This document shows, in pieces, positions 44,279 to 52,269 of a stretch of 64,000 bases of DNA. Source of the stretch: Alkalicoccus halolimnae (lineage in GTDB: Bacteria > Bacillota > Bacilli > Bacillales > Salisediminibacteriaceae). The position numbers and the translations under genes are program-made. Each line of letters begins with the position of its first letter. The first letter of the stretch is position 1. The stretch covers positions 2,356,001 to 2,420,000 of the forward strand of contig NZ_CP144914.1 of NCBI RefSeq assembly GCF_008014775.2. The letters run 5' to 3'. The notes beneath the pieces are model-generated. The model made no database searches, was not told where the DNA came from, and saw only the letters and a program-made list of their open reading frames with translations.

Positions 44279-45201
44279 CATTTTCCCTTTTCAGCGGGTT
44301 CTCTGTGTTCCTGTTCAATTTCCTGAGGAACTTCCAGTGGTTTCTGCTTTTCCGGCCAGTTGACGAGAAAGATACCTGTAAAAATAAACGCTCCTCCTAA
44401 CAAAAGGGAGAACCCGATCGGTTCCTGGAGCAGCAGCCACCCGGATACCACTCCAAAAAAGGGAGCGAGAAATAAAAAAGCACTGACTTTTCCGGGATTG
44501 CCGTTCTGCAGAAGAAAAAACCAGATCGTAAATTGAATAATCGAAGCCGGGACCGCAAGCCATAAAATGATAAAGACTGATGTGGAATTTAAAATCAGGA
44601 CGGCTTCTTCAAGCAGGACGCTTCCAACGAGCACAATCAGCCCCCCGAATAGCATTTGATACGCGGTTAATACCCAGATATCAAACCTGTTTCCCCACTG
44701 TTTAATACATAACGTCCCTACCGCCCAGGAAACGGCACTGCCTAGTCCGAGCAGAGTCCCGACTTCCAGGCTCAGCTGGCCTCCCATCGTAATGAAAACA
44801 CCAAAAAAACCGATGAACACGCCTCCCCACTGAACCATCCGGTAACGAATTCCCATAGCAAGTGTTCCAAAAATGACGACGAGAAGCGGATTCGTAAAGG
44901 TCAGAATAGCCGATTCCCCGGCCGTAATCGTACGCAGACTGAGAAAAATACATCCCATGACCCCCGCTGTCTGGAAAAAACCAATGATCATGATGCGGAG
45001 CCAGTCCATTTTATTGTCTGCATGAAGCTTCTTAAAATAAAGAACAAAAAGCGTCATAATGATTCCTGCTATAGTAAAGCGCAGTCCTACCAAAAGCAGT
45101 GGAGAAACATAGTTCAGACCGATTTTGGCGACCGCAAAGGAAGAGCCCATTAAACTCGTCGTAACCAGGACTAAAAAAGCAAAAATTAATTTCTTTTTCA
45201 T
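44278..45201 (-). CDS. EamA/DMT-family transporter
   Basis: A 307-residue membrane protein with ten predicted helices in two EamA repeats (MGSSFAVAKIGLNYVSPLLLVGLRF; later VSWAVGTLCIKQWGNRFDIWVL). It exports or takes up small metabolites; substrate unknown. The ribosome binding site (GGGAG) is weak and 11 bases before the ATG. The C-terminus is charged (QEIEQEHREPAEKGK). Confidence 0.9.
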   Translation of the reverse strand: MKKKLIFAFLVLVTTSLMGSSFAVAKIGLNYVSPLLLVGLRFTIAGIIMTLFVLYFKKLHADNKMDWLRIMIIGFFQTAGVMGCIFLSLRTITAGESAILTFTNPLLVVIFGTLAMGIRYRMVQWGGVFIGFFGVFITMGGQLSLEVGTLLGLGSAVSWAVGTLCIKQWGNRFDIWVLTAYQMLFGGLIVLVGSVLLEEAVLILNSTSVFIILWLAVPASIIQFTIWFFLLQNGNPGKVSAFLFLAPFFGVVSGWLLLQEPIGFSLLLGGAFIFTGIFLVNWPEKQKPLEVPQEIEQEHREPAEKGK

Positions 45202-45324
45202 GTGCAGCAGTCTCCCAGCGTCGTTTATATTCTTCTATTTTCAGAGCACTGCCCGGGGCGGCCTCTGCCACAGCTGGAAAGAGGCTCTGATTGTCTTTAT
45301 CGTACCACACATGAAAAGCGGAAT

Positions 45325-46062
45325 TTACCGCATGGAAACTTCGTCATTTAGAAAAGTAAGCAGGATACGCCTTAGTCCTTCGGGATCACTGAGCATCGGC
45401 AGGTGTCCCGTTTCCAGCTGCTGAACAGACTGCGGCGACAGATTTTTAATCATTTTCTTCTGCAGTGCCTTATTAAATTCCCTGTCTTTCGTCAGCTTCA
45501 CGTACAGCCTCGGAACAGGCGGAATACCGGATTCGGTCCGTTCTGTATAGACGTGAAAGGCCTCAGGGATAAATCCTTCCACAATGGCTGCCGCCTGATT
45601 TTCCGATAAATCATTGCATAAACCTTTGCGGATAGCTGACTCCGGCGGTTTCGTGCCCCATTTTTTTAGAATGACAGACGACAACCTTCTTTTCGGAAAA
45701 GGAAGGATGGAAACATACGAACCTCCATTTTTAGGAATGGCTGCCCCTACAGCAGCAAAGCCTGCCACCCTGTCCGGTAATTCTTCCGCCAACCGCAGAG
45801 CAAACACTCCTCCGAGGGAGTGAGCTACAATGATGAATGATTCCACCTCCCATGTTTTCAGCTGTTTTACTATATAGGTCACGTAATCCTCCAGATGAAG
45901 ATCCAGCCTCGAGTTCTTTTCCTTCTCCCTGAAAGGATACTTAATCAGGAACCAGGGATGATCCAATCCTTCCACGACATCGTTCCAGATTTTCTCCTCA
46001 AAGCCCGCTCCGTGAATAAATACAAAGCCAGTCAGCTTTTCCGATCGATTCTCCATCGTCAT
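45325..46062 (-). CDS. Alpha/beta hydrolase
   Basis: A 245-residue soluble hydrolase with oxyanion region FVFIHGAGFEEKIW, nucleophile elbow VAHSLGGVFALRLA, and a late LETGHLPMLSDPEGL in which the histidine is the catalytic base. It has no signal peptide. Which of two nearby ATG codons (46062 or 46056) is used is uncertain; GAGGGG lies upstream of both. The substrate is unknown. Confidence 0.87.
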   Translation of the reverse strand: MTMENRSEKLTGFVFIHGAGFEEKIWNDVVEGLDHPWFLIKYPFREKEKNSRLDLHLEDYVTYIVKQLKTWEVESFIIVAHSLGGVFALRLAEELPDRVAGFAAVGAAIPKNGGSYVSILPFPKRRLSSVILKKWGTKPPESAIRKGLCNDLSENQAAAIVEGFIPEAFHVYTERTESGIPPVPRLYVKLTKDREFNKALQKKMIKNLSPQSVQQLETGHLPMLSDPEGLRRILLTFLNDEVSMR

Positions 46063-46164
46063 CGAACCCCTCTCTTTAATCTAAAACAGCATTGTTCCAG
46101 CAGGGTAATTGAAAAGCCTCTTGTACAGTCTGCGATTTTTCTGATTCTCTATACGTTTTCTTCC

Positions 46165-46275
46165 GCTCTCCGCCGAAAGCTTTCCCGAGGGCGATGAAGG
46201 AAGAGCCCCATCCCTTAAAGGGGAAAGCGTCCATGTATCGCTTAACCGCTTCATTTTCAAGATGACCTTTCAAAA
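46165..46275 (-). repeat. Diverged A-module fragment
   Basis: GAGGGCGATGAAGGAAGAGC, GGGGAAAGCGTCCATG and ATCGCTTAACCGCTTCATTT then TCAAGATGACC resemble the reverse complement of the A module (CAGGGCGATGAAGGACGAGC ... GGAAAGCGTCCCCATGG ... ATCGCTTCAATACTTT). Borders are unclear. Confidence 0.55.
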
Positions 46276-46510
46276 GACGAGTGAATACCATTCTTCAATT
46301 TCCAGAGAGACGGTCTGGGTTCCTTTAATTACAAAGGACAAAGTTTAAAAACTGACACAGGATATTTTTATGCTGCCAGTATTGTTAGTTAACAAAGCTG
46401 TAAAAAGAAACCGGAAAAACCATGCTGCTTTTGTTATTCTTATATTACCAAAAAAAGGATGAGGGAGGTAGAATGGAGGGAAGGAATACATAAAAATGGA
46501 GGAATGGTTC

Positions 46511-47002
46511 ATGAAGATTAGAGAAATAAACAAAGCGGATGCCGAAAATTTCGCTCTTCTTCCCCAGCATATCGACAATCATTCTGCCTCTATGCTGTGG
46601 GAAGCGGAGGAAAGAAAGGCTTCAGCAGCTCAGGCAGGTCAGATGATAAAAAGCTTTAAGGAAAAGGAAATTCTACGATTCTCGTTTCAGAAAAAGACGA
46701 AGTGCTCACGGGGTACGTGCTTGCGGCAGGAGGAAATGCTTTGAGGAACAGACATTTAGCTTCGATTGTAATCGGCCTTCACCGAGATTACAGAAGTAAA
46801 GGGACAGGGTCAAAACTGTTTACAGTGCTCGATTCGCGGGCTAAAAACCAGGAAATACAACGGCTGGAGCTGACGATGGCTGTTTAAAAAACAGCCTCCG
46901 AAACGCTCTATCGGAAAAAGATTTTATTACAGAAGTTCGAAATAAGGTGCCTTATTGATTAACGGAGAGTATGAAGATGAATATTATTGGCAAAACTGCT
47001 GA
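46511..47002 (+). pseudogene. Broken GNAT acetyltransferase gene
   Basis: It starts MKIREINKADAENFALLPQH with GGAGGAA 7 bases upstream. The frame shifts near 46670 (AAGGAAATT); the next frame continues ILVSEKDEVLTGYVLAAGG and SIVIGLHRDYRSKGTGSKLF, the acetyl-CoA-binding loop. A stop (46885-46887) follows LELTMAV, and further pieces (KTASETLYRK; LLINGEYEDEYYW) are in other frames. At least three lesions are therefore needed to explain it. Calling a GNAT remnant is secure from the RDYRSKGTGSKL motif; its original function is not. Confidence 0.85.
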
Positions 47003-47017
47003 ATGGCTGAGACGTAT

Positions 47018-47057
47018 AAAAAGGTGCCCGCATAGAGAACGTACGGGCACCTTTTTT
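47018..47057. terminator. Bidirectional terminator
   Basis: A strong stem AAAGGTGCCCG / CGGGCACCTTTT with T-runs on both strands. It ends the MurE-like gene on the minus strand and the GNAT remnant on the plus strand. Confidence 0.9.
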
Positions 47058-47097
47058 GAGAATGAGAGCAGACTGTAAAAAATGAAGGGTCGTTTTT

Positions 47098-48597
47098 CTA
47101 TTTCGTACCTGCCTTGTCTTTACTTGCCTTCAGATAGCGGTGAATAACATCTATTTCCGCGTAAGGAACTTCGACACCTTCAATCACCTGGTGATCAAGA
47201 CTTCCGAGGCCTGTTAAAAGCACGAGATCACCTTCACCGGCAAGCGAAAGAGCTTTTTCCACCCCTTTATCACGATAAAGTTCTGTATATATCGGTGCCG
47301 ATTTTTCTGTGAATCCATTAAGTACTTCTATCAAAATTTCCCGTCGTTCCGAGCGGTCCGGATGCTCTACTGCGACGACCGTAATGTCCGCTTCTCCCTG
47401 AACCACCTCTGCAAGCTCCGGAAGCTGACGCTTATCCCGAACTCCATTCCCCGCTATTAACAGAATCAGCCTGCTGTAGTTCATCTGCTTCACAGAGGTG
47501 ATCACTTTTTTCAAAGCATCCGGGGTGTGGGCGAAATCGGAAATGATCCGGTACTTTGCACACGTATCGATAAACTGGAAACGTCCGGCCGGCGGCTGCA
47601 GACCGGGCAGCTGCTTAAGCAGGAGAGAAACGGGTAGATTCATATGCATACAGGAACATACGGCGGCCATGAAGTTGGCAATATTATGAGTGCCGAAAAA
47701 AGGCAGAAAAACATCATAGGCATCATCATGGATAAACAGAGTGATGAACGTGCCGCTGGACGCTATTTCCACGATTGATGCACGGACGTCACCTTTTTCC
47801 TGCATACTGTACGTAAGGACCGGTCCGGCAAAAGTAGAGGCAAGCTCTTTTCCCATCTTCTCGTCATCCAAATTTACGACAGCTTTTTTGACCTGGTGAA
47901 ACAGCTTCATCTTTGCCGCCTTATACTGCTCAAACGTATCGTGGTAATCGATATGTTCCGGAGTCAGGTTTGTAAGAACGCCGATATCAAACATCATTCC
48001 GTCTACACGGCGCTGTTCAATAGCAATCGAAGTCACTTCCAGCACCACAGCCTTCAGCTTCTCTCCAAAAAACTTATGAAAGATATAATGAAGATCCGGC
48101 GCTTCCGGCGTTGTGTGCGTTGAATGAGGGAAATTTCGCTTTCCTTTATGATCGAGGACTTTTTCAGTTCCGATCGATCCCGTCTTAATTCCACTTTGGT
48201 TTAACAGCCAGCGGACAAAGGATGTCACCGTTGTTTTCCCGTTCGTACCGGTCACGGCGATAGTATGCATGTTTTTATAGGCATAGCCGTAAAGCTCCTG
48301 GGAAAAATAAGACATTGCACGCTGGGAATCTTCCGCAAGAATAAAAGAAACTCCGGGGAATTTCTGTTGCTTTTCCTCCAACAGAGAAGCGTTCATGCCT
48401 ATGACAGCCGCCGCGCCGTTTTGTGCTGCATTGTCTATAAAAGCATGGCCGTCCCTCTCAGAGCCTAAAATACAAAAGAAAGCCGTTCCCGGCGTTACTG
48501 ATCTTGAATCGTAGGCAATACGGTCAATCTCCACGGCACTTCGGCCGAACACTTGCTGAATTCCTGCTGCTCTGTCTGCGGTGAAATCTACTCTCAT
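47098..48597 (-). CDS. Orphan MurE-like Mur ligase
   Basis: A 499-residue Mur ligase of MurE length. It has P-loop TGTNGKTT at 116-123, HTTPEAPDL, the helix with the carbamylated lysine (TNLTPEHIDYHDTFEQYKAAKMKLF) and ISDFAHTPDALKKVI, all as in MurE. Two MurE features differ: the DNPR/DNPA site that recognises the third amino acid of the peptide reads EHPDRSERR, and SSHA before it reads TSIA. It is therefore a MurE paralogue with an altered amino-acid pocket. It stands alone, not in the dcw cell-wall cluster. Either an alternative UDP-MurNAc-peptide ligase or a non-wall amide ligase is possible. Confidence 0.85.
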   Translation of the reverse strand: MRVDFTADRAAGIQQVFGRSAVEIDRIAYDSRSVTPGTAFFCILGSERDGHAFIDNAAQNGAAAVIGMNASLLEEKQQKFPGVSFILAEDSQRAMSYFSQELYGYAYKNMHTIAVTGTNGKTTVTSFVRWLLNQSGIKTGSIGTEKVLDHKGKRNFPHSTHTTPEAPDLHYIFHKFFGEKLKAVVLEVTSIAIEQRRVDGMMFDIGVLTNLTPEHIDYHDTFEQYKAAKMKLFHQVKKAVVNLDDEKMGKELASTFAGPVLTYSMQEKGDVRASIVEIASSGTFITLFIHDDAYDVFLPFFGTHNIANFMAAVCSCMHMNLPVSLLLKQLPGLQPPAGRFQFIDTCAKYRIISDFAHTPDALKKVITSVKQMNYSRLILLIAGNGVRDKRQLPELAEVVQGEADITVVAVEHPDRSERREILIEVLNGFTEKSAPIYTELYRDKGVEKALSLAGEGDLVLLTGLGSLDHQVIEGVEVPYAEIDVIHRYLKASKDKAGTK

Positions 48598-48829
48598 CCT
48601 GCTGTCATCCTTTCTATTTTCCTGAAGCTTCGTGCTGACTCCTGATCAATTTTTATCTCTTAAGCCGCTTCCTATTATTTAGAACATTTATAGCAACTAT
48701 CTTACAAAATTGGAACAAAGTCTTTTAAAAAGCCTTAAAAATGGCATTATTTAAAAAAATAACATCTATAGACTCAATAAAAAGGAAACAACCTCCTTTT
48801 AAGTCCTTTTTAGTGTATTTTCAATTAAC
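48598..48829. other. AT-rich intergenic region
   Basis: AT-rich sequence upstream of the MurE-like gene, presumably with its promoter on the minus strand. No reading frame is credible. Confidence 0.5.
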
Positions 48830-49112
48830 AGAGACATTCATGCAGGATCGCTGCAGAATGATGGATGTAAATAATCTTGTATAGGAATGGAGCTTCCCTT
48901 TATACAGGTGGAATCACTGATGTTCAAGAAGGTGTTTTCTTTATTAGAAGACAGATGCTGTGCGGTCTTTTTTACCGTAAGCTGCAGGGCTCATGGGACG
49001 ACTTCGTGGGGATGAAAGACGAGCCCCACCCCGCACGACCTCAGGAAGCCGGACCTGCCCCCCCACAGAAACGAAAGCGTCCGTTTATCGATTATCTAAT
49101 TCATTTTTAAAG
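48830..49112 (-). repeat. A-module repeat
   Basis: On the plus strand it reads ACAGAGACATTCATGC, then the reverse A core (GTAAGCTGCAGGGCTCATGGG, GAAACGAAAGCG) and AATTCATTTTTAAAGTCAGCC, the worn A terminus. It starts at the A/B junction (CAGAGAC), so B is missing. It has about the same extent as the A part of the composite at 74-646. Confidence 0.78.
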
Positions 49113-49123
49113 TCAGCCAAAAT

Positions 49124-49162
49124 AATAAACGAGGCCGCCAATCCCCGGCGGCCTCGTTTATT
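49124..49162. terminator. Terminator of the methyltransferase gene
   Basis: A 16-bp perfect stem, AATAAACGAGGCCGCC / GGCGGCCTCGTTTATT, 26 bases behind the stop codon at 49188. The T-rich part is inside the stem. Confidence 0.85.
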
Positions 49163-49187
49163 CTCATTCAAAAAACGTTTACATCTG

Positions 49188-49802
49188 CTACTTTCCTGCA
49201 GCCTTCTTTTTAACTACTGCCTGAATAACATGACCTGTTCCCGTATGTTTCGTGCCTTCCACGCGGTCCACTTCTCCGCAGTAAAAATGAGGGCAGAAAT
49301 GCGGACGGATCCACTGAAGCACTTCCACCGGATCATATAAAAGATCCACTGACGGCGGTCCTCCCGTATTATAAAAAAGCTGCGACTCGGAATAGACTTC
49401 CACCAGAAGCAGACCGCCCGGTTTCAACGAATGCATCATATTTTCAAACAAAAAACGCTGGGAATCACGCGGGACGTGGCCGAATACCATGATGGCCGAA
49501 TCGTACATTTCTTCCGGCGGTGCTTCTTTTGTTAAATCAGCCGTCACCGTCTCGATCGTGACACCCGCTTCCCGGGCGAGTTTTTCGGCTTTCTCAAGAC
49601 CAACGAGGGACTGATCATAGGCCGTCACGGTATGGCCCTTCCCAGCCAGGTACACAGCATTTCTTCCTTCCCCTTCTGCAAAACAGGCCGTCACGGAGCG
49701 CTTTTTTAAAAGAAAGGCTTTTTCTTTTATAAACGCATTCGGCTCGCTCCCATATAAGTATTCATACTGATCAAAATTTTTATCCCACATTTCCTTTGAC
49801 AT
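49188..49802 (-). CDS. SAM-dependent methyltransferase (class I, TehB-like)
   Basis: A 204-residue Rossmann methyltransferase with SAM-binding motif I FAEGEGRNAVYLAGKG, motif II VTAYDQSLVGLEKA, and LKPGGLLLVEVYS. The opening W-D-x-x-F-D-Q-Y and the E-G-E-G-R-N motif match the TehB/thiopurine methyltransferase-like group. The substrate is unknown. AGGAG precedes the ATG by about 10 bases. It is a separate unit. Confidence 0.88.
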   Translation of the reverse strand: MSKEMWDKNFDQYEYLYGSEPNAFIKEKAFLLKKRSVTACFAEGEGRNAVYLAGKGHTVTAYDQSLVGLEKAEKLAREAGVTIETVTADLTKEAPPEEMYDSAIMVFGHVPRDSQRFLFENMMHSLKPGGLLLVEVYSESQLFYNTGGPPSVDLLYDPVEVLQWIRPHFCPHFYCGEVDRVEGTKHTGTGHVIQAVVKKKAAGK

Positions 49803-49938
49803 GAAACACGCTCCTTATTAATGATTACTTTCAGCTTACCCGAAAAGACCGCTCGTTTCACTTAATTATGCCTGCCAAAAAAAGTATATAGTGTGCTGTA
49901 AAACGGTGGAGTTCTTTCCTGACGGGCATTTCATCCGT

Positions 49939-50496
49939 TTACATGCTTTTTACGTATTCTTCTTTTAAAATCGAATAAACCTTCGAATCCCGGAACTCCC
50001 CTTTAATCCATGCATTTTTTCGTAACGTCCCTTCATATGTCATACCTGATTTTTTCATTACTTTTTCCGAGAGCATATTGCTCAAGTCGCACCTTCCCTC
50101 GATACGCATTAACCCAATCACACCGAACCCCCATTGAATCAGCCTTTCTACCGATTCCGTGGCATAACCCTTCCCCCAGAAGGAACGGTTCAGGATAAAC
50201 CCGATTTCTGCCTGCCCATGCTCATCAGACCAGCTGATAAACGCACACGTGCCAATTACTTTTCTGTTCTCTTTGAGTACAATCGCAAAATCCCCTCCGG
50301 CATCCCCGGCAGGACCGACAAAATTGCGGAACGTTTCCTCTTTCGTTTTATTCACTTCCCACGTCATATGATGAGCAGCAAGAGGATCTGACGAAAATTC
50401 AAAAATATCGTCCAGATCCTCCGTGTGAATTTTCCTCAGCAGAAGGCGGTTCGTTTCCAGTTCAGGTTTCGGTTGAAAAAAAGCTTCTATTTTCAA
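49939..50496 (-). CDS. GNAT acetyltransferase, RimJ/RimL type
   Basis: A 185-residue acetyltransferase. It contains LETNRLLLRKIHTEDLDDIFEF and the CoA-binding pattern IGFILNRSFWGKGYATESVERLIQWGF. The start is TTG at 50496, with AAGGAGG 8 bases before it; the open frame extends to 50607 but no other start has a ribosome binding site. It lies 52 bases behind another GNAT gene, in the same direction, so the two could be one operon. Confidence 0.88.
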   Translation of the reverse strand: MKIEAFFQPKPELETNRLLLRKIHTEDLDDIFEFSSDPLAAHHMTWEVNKTKEETFRNFVGPAGDAGGDFAIVLKENRKVIGTCAFISWSDEHGQAEIGFILNRSFWGKGYATESVERLIQWGFGVIGLMRIEGRCDLSNMLSEKVMKKSGMTYEGTLRKNAWIKGEFRDSKVYSILKEEYVKSM

Positions 50497-50548
50497 AATG
50501 AAAACCTCCTTTTTGAGCAAGTGGAACGTTAAATGAAAAAAACAGAAA

Positions 50549-51037
50549 TTACAGATGCAGTACCATCCGTGTCGTCTGCAGTTTATGGCCGAATAGCTCC
50601 TCTTCAAATTCCTCTAGTAATTCGAACCCTTTCGCATAATAAAAAGCCATGCCTGCATAATTTTCTTTTTCCACTTCTACATAAATCTTTTCGAGGCTGT
50701 TTTTCTCTTGTATTCCAGCCCGAAGAAGCCGGCTTCCGATTTTCCTCCCCTGCGCCTGTGGGTAAATATAAACCGCTCCCAGTTCGGCCTGCTGAGGATT
50801 TTTGAAAAAGAAGTTGGCAAAGCCGACCACTTCCCCATTCTCTTCTGCGACAAATAGAGACGTTCTCTCGATTCTTCCCGGCATTCTTTCATCGGAATAC
50901 GCCTCAGCTAGAAATTTATCCTGCACTTCTCTTGGAATCAAATCGTCATATGTATCGTGCCACGTTTCTAAGGCAATGTTCTGAATGTGCGGTATATCCG
51001 CCGGCAATGCTTTTCTAATTACTATTTCTTCTCTCAT
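50549..51037 (-). CDS. GNAT acetyltransferase
   Basis: A 162-residue acetyltransferase with MREEIVIRKALPADIPHIQN and the CoA-binding loop AVYIYPQAQGRKIGSRLLRAG, followed by EVEKENYAGMAFYYAKGFE. AGGAGG lies 6-7 bases before the ATG. The acceptor substrate is unknown. It leads the pair with 49939-50496. Confidence 0.9.
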   Translation of the reverse strand: MREEIVIRKALPADIPHIQNIALETWHDTYDDLIPREVQDKFLAEAYSDERMPGRIERTSLFVAEENGEVVGFANFFFKNPQQAELGAVYIYPQAQGRKIGSRLLRAGIQEKNSLEKIYVEVEKENYAGMAFYYAKGFELLEEFEEELFGHKLQTTRMVLHL

Positions 51038-51094
51038 ATTTCCACCTCCTATCTTTATTATATAGATCTTTTAAAGTTCATTGTTGTTTATTAT

Positions 51095-51130
51095 AGGAAA
51101 CTTCGCTTCTTATCTGCCTTGGGGAGCTCC
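51095..51130 (+). repeat. Short B-module fragment
   Basis: ATAGGAAACTTCGCTTCTTA then TCTGCCTTGGGGAGCTCC matches the start of the B module (AAGAAAACTTCGCTTC ... CTGCCGTGGAGGAGCTTTCC). Confidence 0.6.
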
Positions 51131-51169
51131 TTAAATGCATATTTAATTTTATTAGAGCTTATTCTATAA

Positions 51170-51200
51170 CTAAAATCCCGTCCTTTGTAAAAGGCGGGAT
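51170..51200. terminator. Probable terminator
   Basis: ATCCCGTCCTTT / AAAGGCGGGAT stem. On the minus strand TTTTAG follows; it may serve the gene fragment at 51424-51690. Confidence 0.55.
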
Positions 51201-51423
51201 CTGAGTTTTTATATTGTACAGAGGTGTAAAAAAACGGATAACAGTTTAATGAATTATTCTGAAGATAAAAATCATTTTTCTTCGATGGAGCTTCAATGAA
51301 CAGTCACACCGCGTTCTTTAAAAAACGATAATGTAATCTCGCTAAATACTATTTTAGTTGAGAATATCAAATTTTATCAGAAACCTTATAGATTCAATGG
51401 ATAAATTTGTTCCCATTTTTCCT

Positions 51424-51690
51424 TCATTCAGGTTTTTTGCTGGATTTTCTTCCGATGAAGAAAGCGAGCAGGAGAAAAACAGTTTCTATTAAAATCCATG
51501 TCCATAAAGGAAGATCTGCCTCTTCTGGTTCCTCAGGATCTGGATTGTTTTCTTCTGCTTCTTCTGCCTCCTCGTCTTCAATCGTAAAGGTTTCAACCAC
51601 AGAAAAAGGTTCCTCTGCCGCTGCGCCTTCCATTTTTAGAGTGTAGTCCCCCGTATCGACCTCTCCATAGTCCGATGGCATCTGATAGCG
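51424..51690 (-). pseudogene. C-terminal fragment of a membrane-anchored exported protein
   Basis: The open frame RYQMPSDYGEVDTGDYTLKM...EPFSVVETFTIED looks like the end of an Ig-like domain. An acidic linker (EEAEEAEENNPDPEEPEEAD) and a C-terminal helix with basic tail (WILIETVFLLLAFFIGRKSSKKPE) follow. A stop codon lies three codons upstream of RYQ and no ribosome binding site precedes the internal ATG. It is most likely the remnant of a longer secreted or surface protein. The parent family is not identifiable. Confidence 0.6.
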
Positions 51691-51736
51691 GATTTACGAT
51701 TTGGGTGCCATGCTGAAGTCCGGAAATTCTCCTTTT

Positions 51737-52003
51737 TTAATAGGAAACAGGCTTCTGGTCCGGCGAGCGGAACCGCCTGACTTCTTTTGAGCGCAGCGCC
51801 GCATGCTTCGTTCTGCGGTTATTCACCCTTTTGCGCCACATGCGGAAAGACGACTCTTTCATTTCTCTTCTCATGAGCTTAATGACATCCTTTTCTTTCA
51901 AGCTGAACTGTACCTCAATCAAATCAAAGGGAGTTCGATCCTCCCAGGCCATCTCTACGATACGGTCGATATCTTCAACAGTTAGATGCTCTGTCGCTTT
52001 CAT
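51737..52003 (-). CDS. Small conserved protein, DUF2805/TIGR03643-like
   Basis: An 88-residue basic protein, MKATEHLTVEDIDRIVEMAW...RTPFDLIEVQFSLKEKDVIKLMRREMKESSFRMWRKRV. This pattern (W-E-D-R-T-P-F-x-x-I-E and the R-M-W-R-K-R-V tail) is that of the TIGR03643 family of unknown function; the layout suggests a helix-turn-helix-like fold. GGAGG lies 8 bases before the ATG at 52003; an upstream in-frame start at 52045 has no such site. Confidence 0.85.
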   Translation of the reverse strand: MKATEHLTVEDIDRIVEMAWEDRTPFDLIEVQFSLKEKDVIKLMRREMKESSFRMWRKRVNNRRTKHAALRSKEVRRFRSPDQKPVSY

Positions 52004-52145
52004 GATGAGTACCTCCTCTGTGTGCCTATGGAAATATTCTATCAAAGCGATGGTGAAGGAGCGAATAATGTGTTTGTGAGTGTTAAGTAACTGGTTCGTT
52101 TTTAAGATGAATGAACCGCGATGTTAACAGCCACTTGAATTTGAA

Positions 52146-52178
52146 GAATCTAACCACTTGCTTTCAATGGTTAGATTC
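52146..52178. other. Hairpin behind the DUF2207 gene
   Basis: GAATCTAACCA / TGGTTAGATTC is a perfect 11-bp stem, about 90 bases behind the stop codon at 52270. It has no T-run, so a terminator role is uncertain. Confidence 0.45.
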
Positions 52179-52269
52179 CATATGAATACCTTTTTTATCT
52201 ATAGGCTTTTTCAGAATTCTTCACGCTAAGTCAGCCAGATTCAATGCAGGAACCAAGGGGGATTTTTAA

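Larger units (their letters stand above)
51038..51423. other. Intergenic region with B fragment and terminator
   Basis: It holds the B-module fragment at 51095-51130 and the hairpin at 51170-51200. The remainder (51201-51423) has no reading frame or structure that I can support. Confidence 0.55.
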
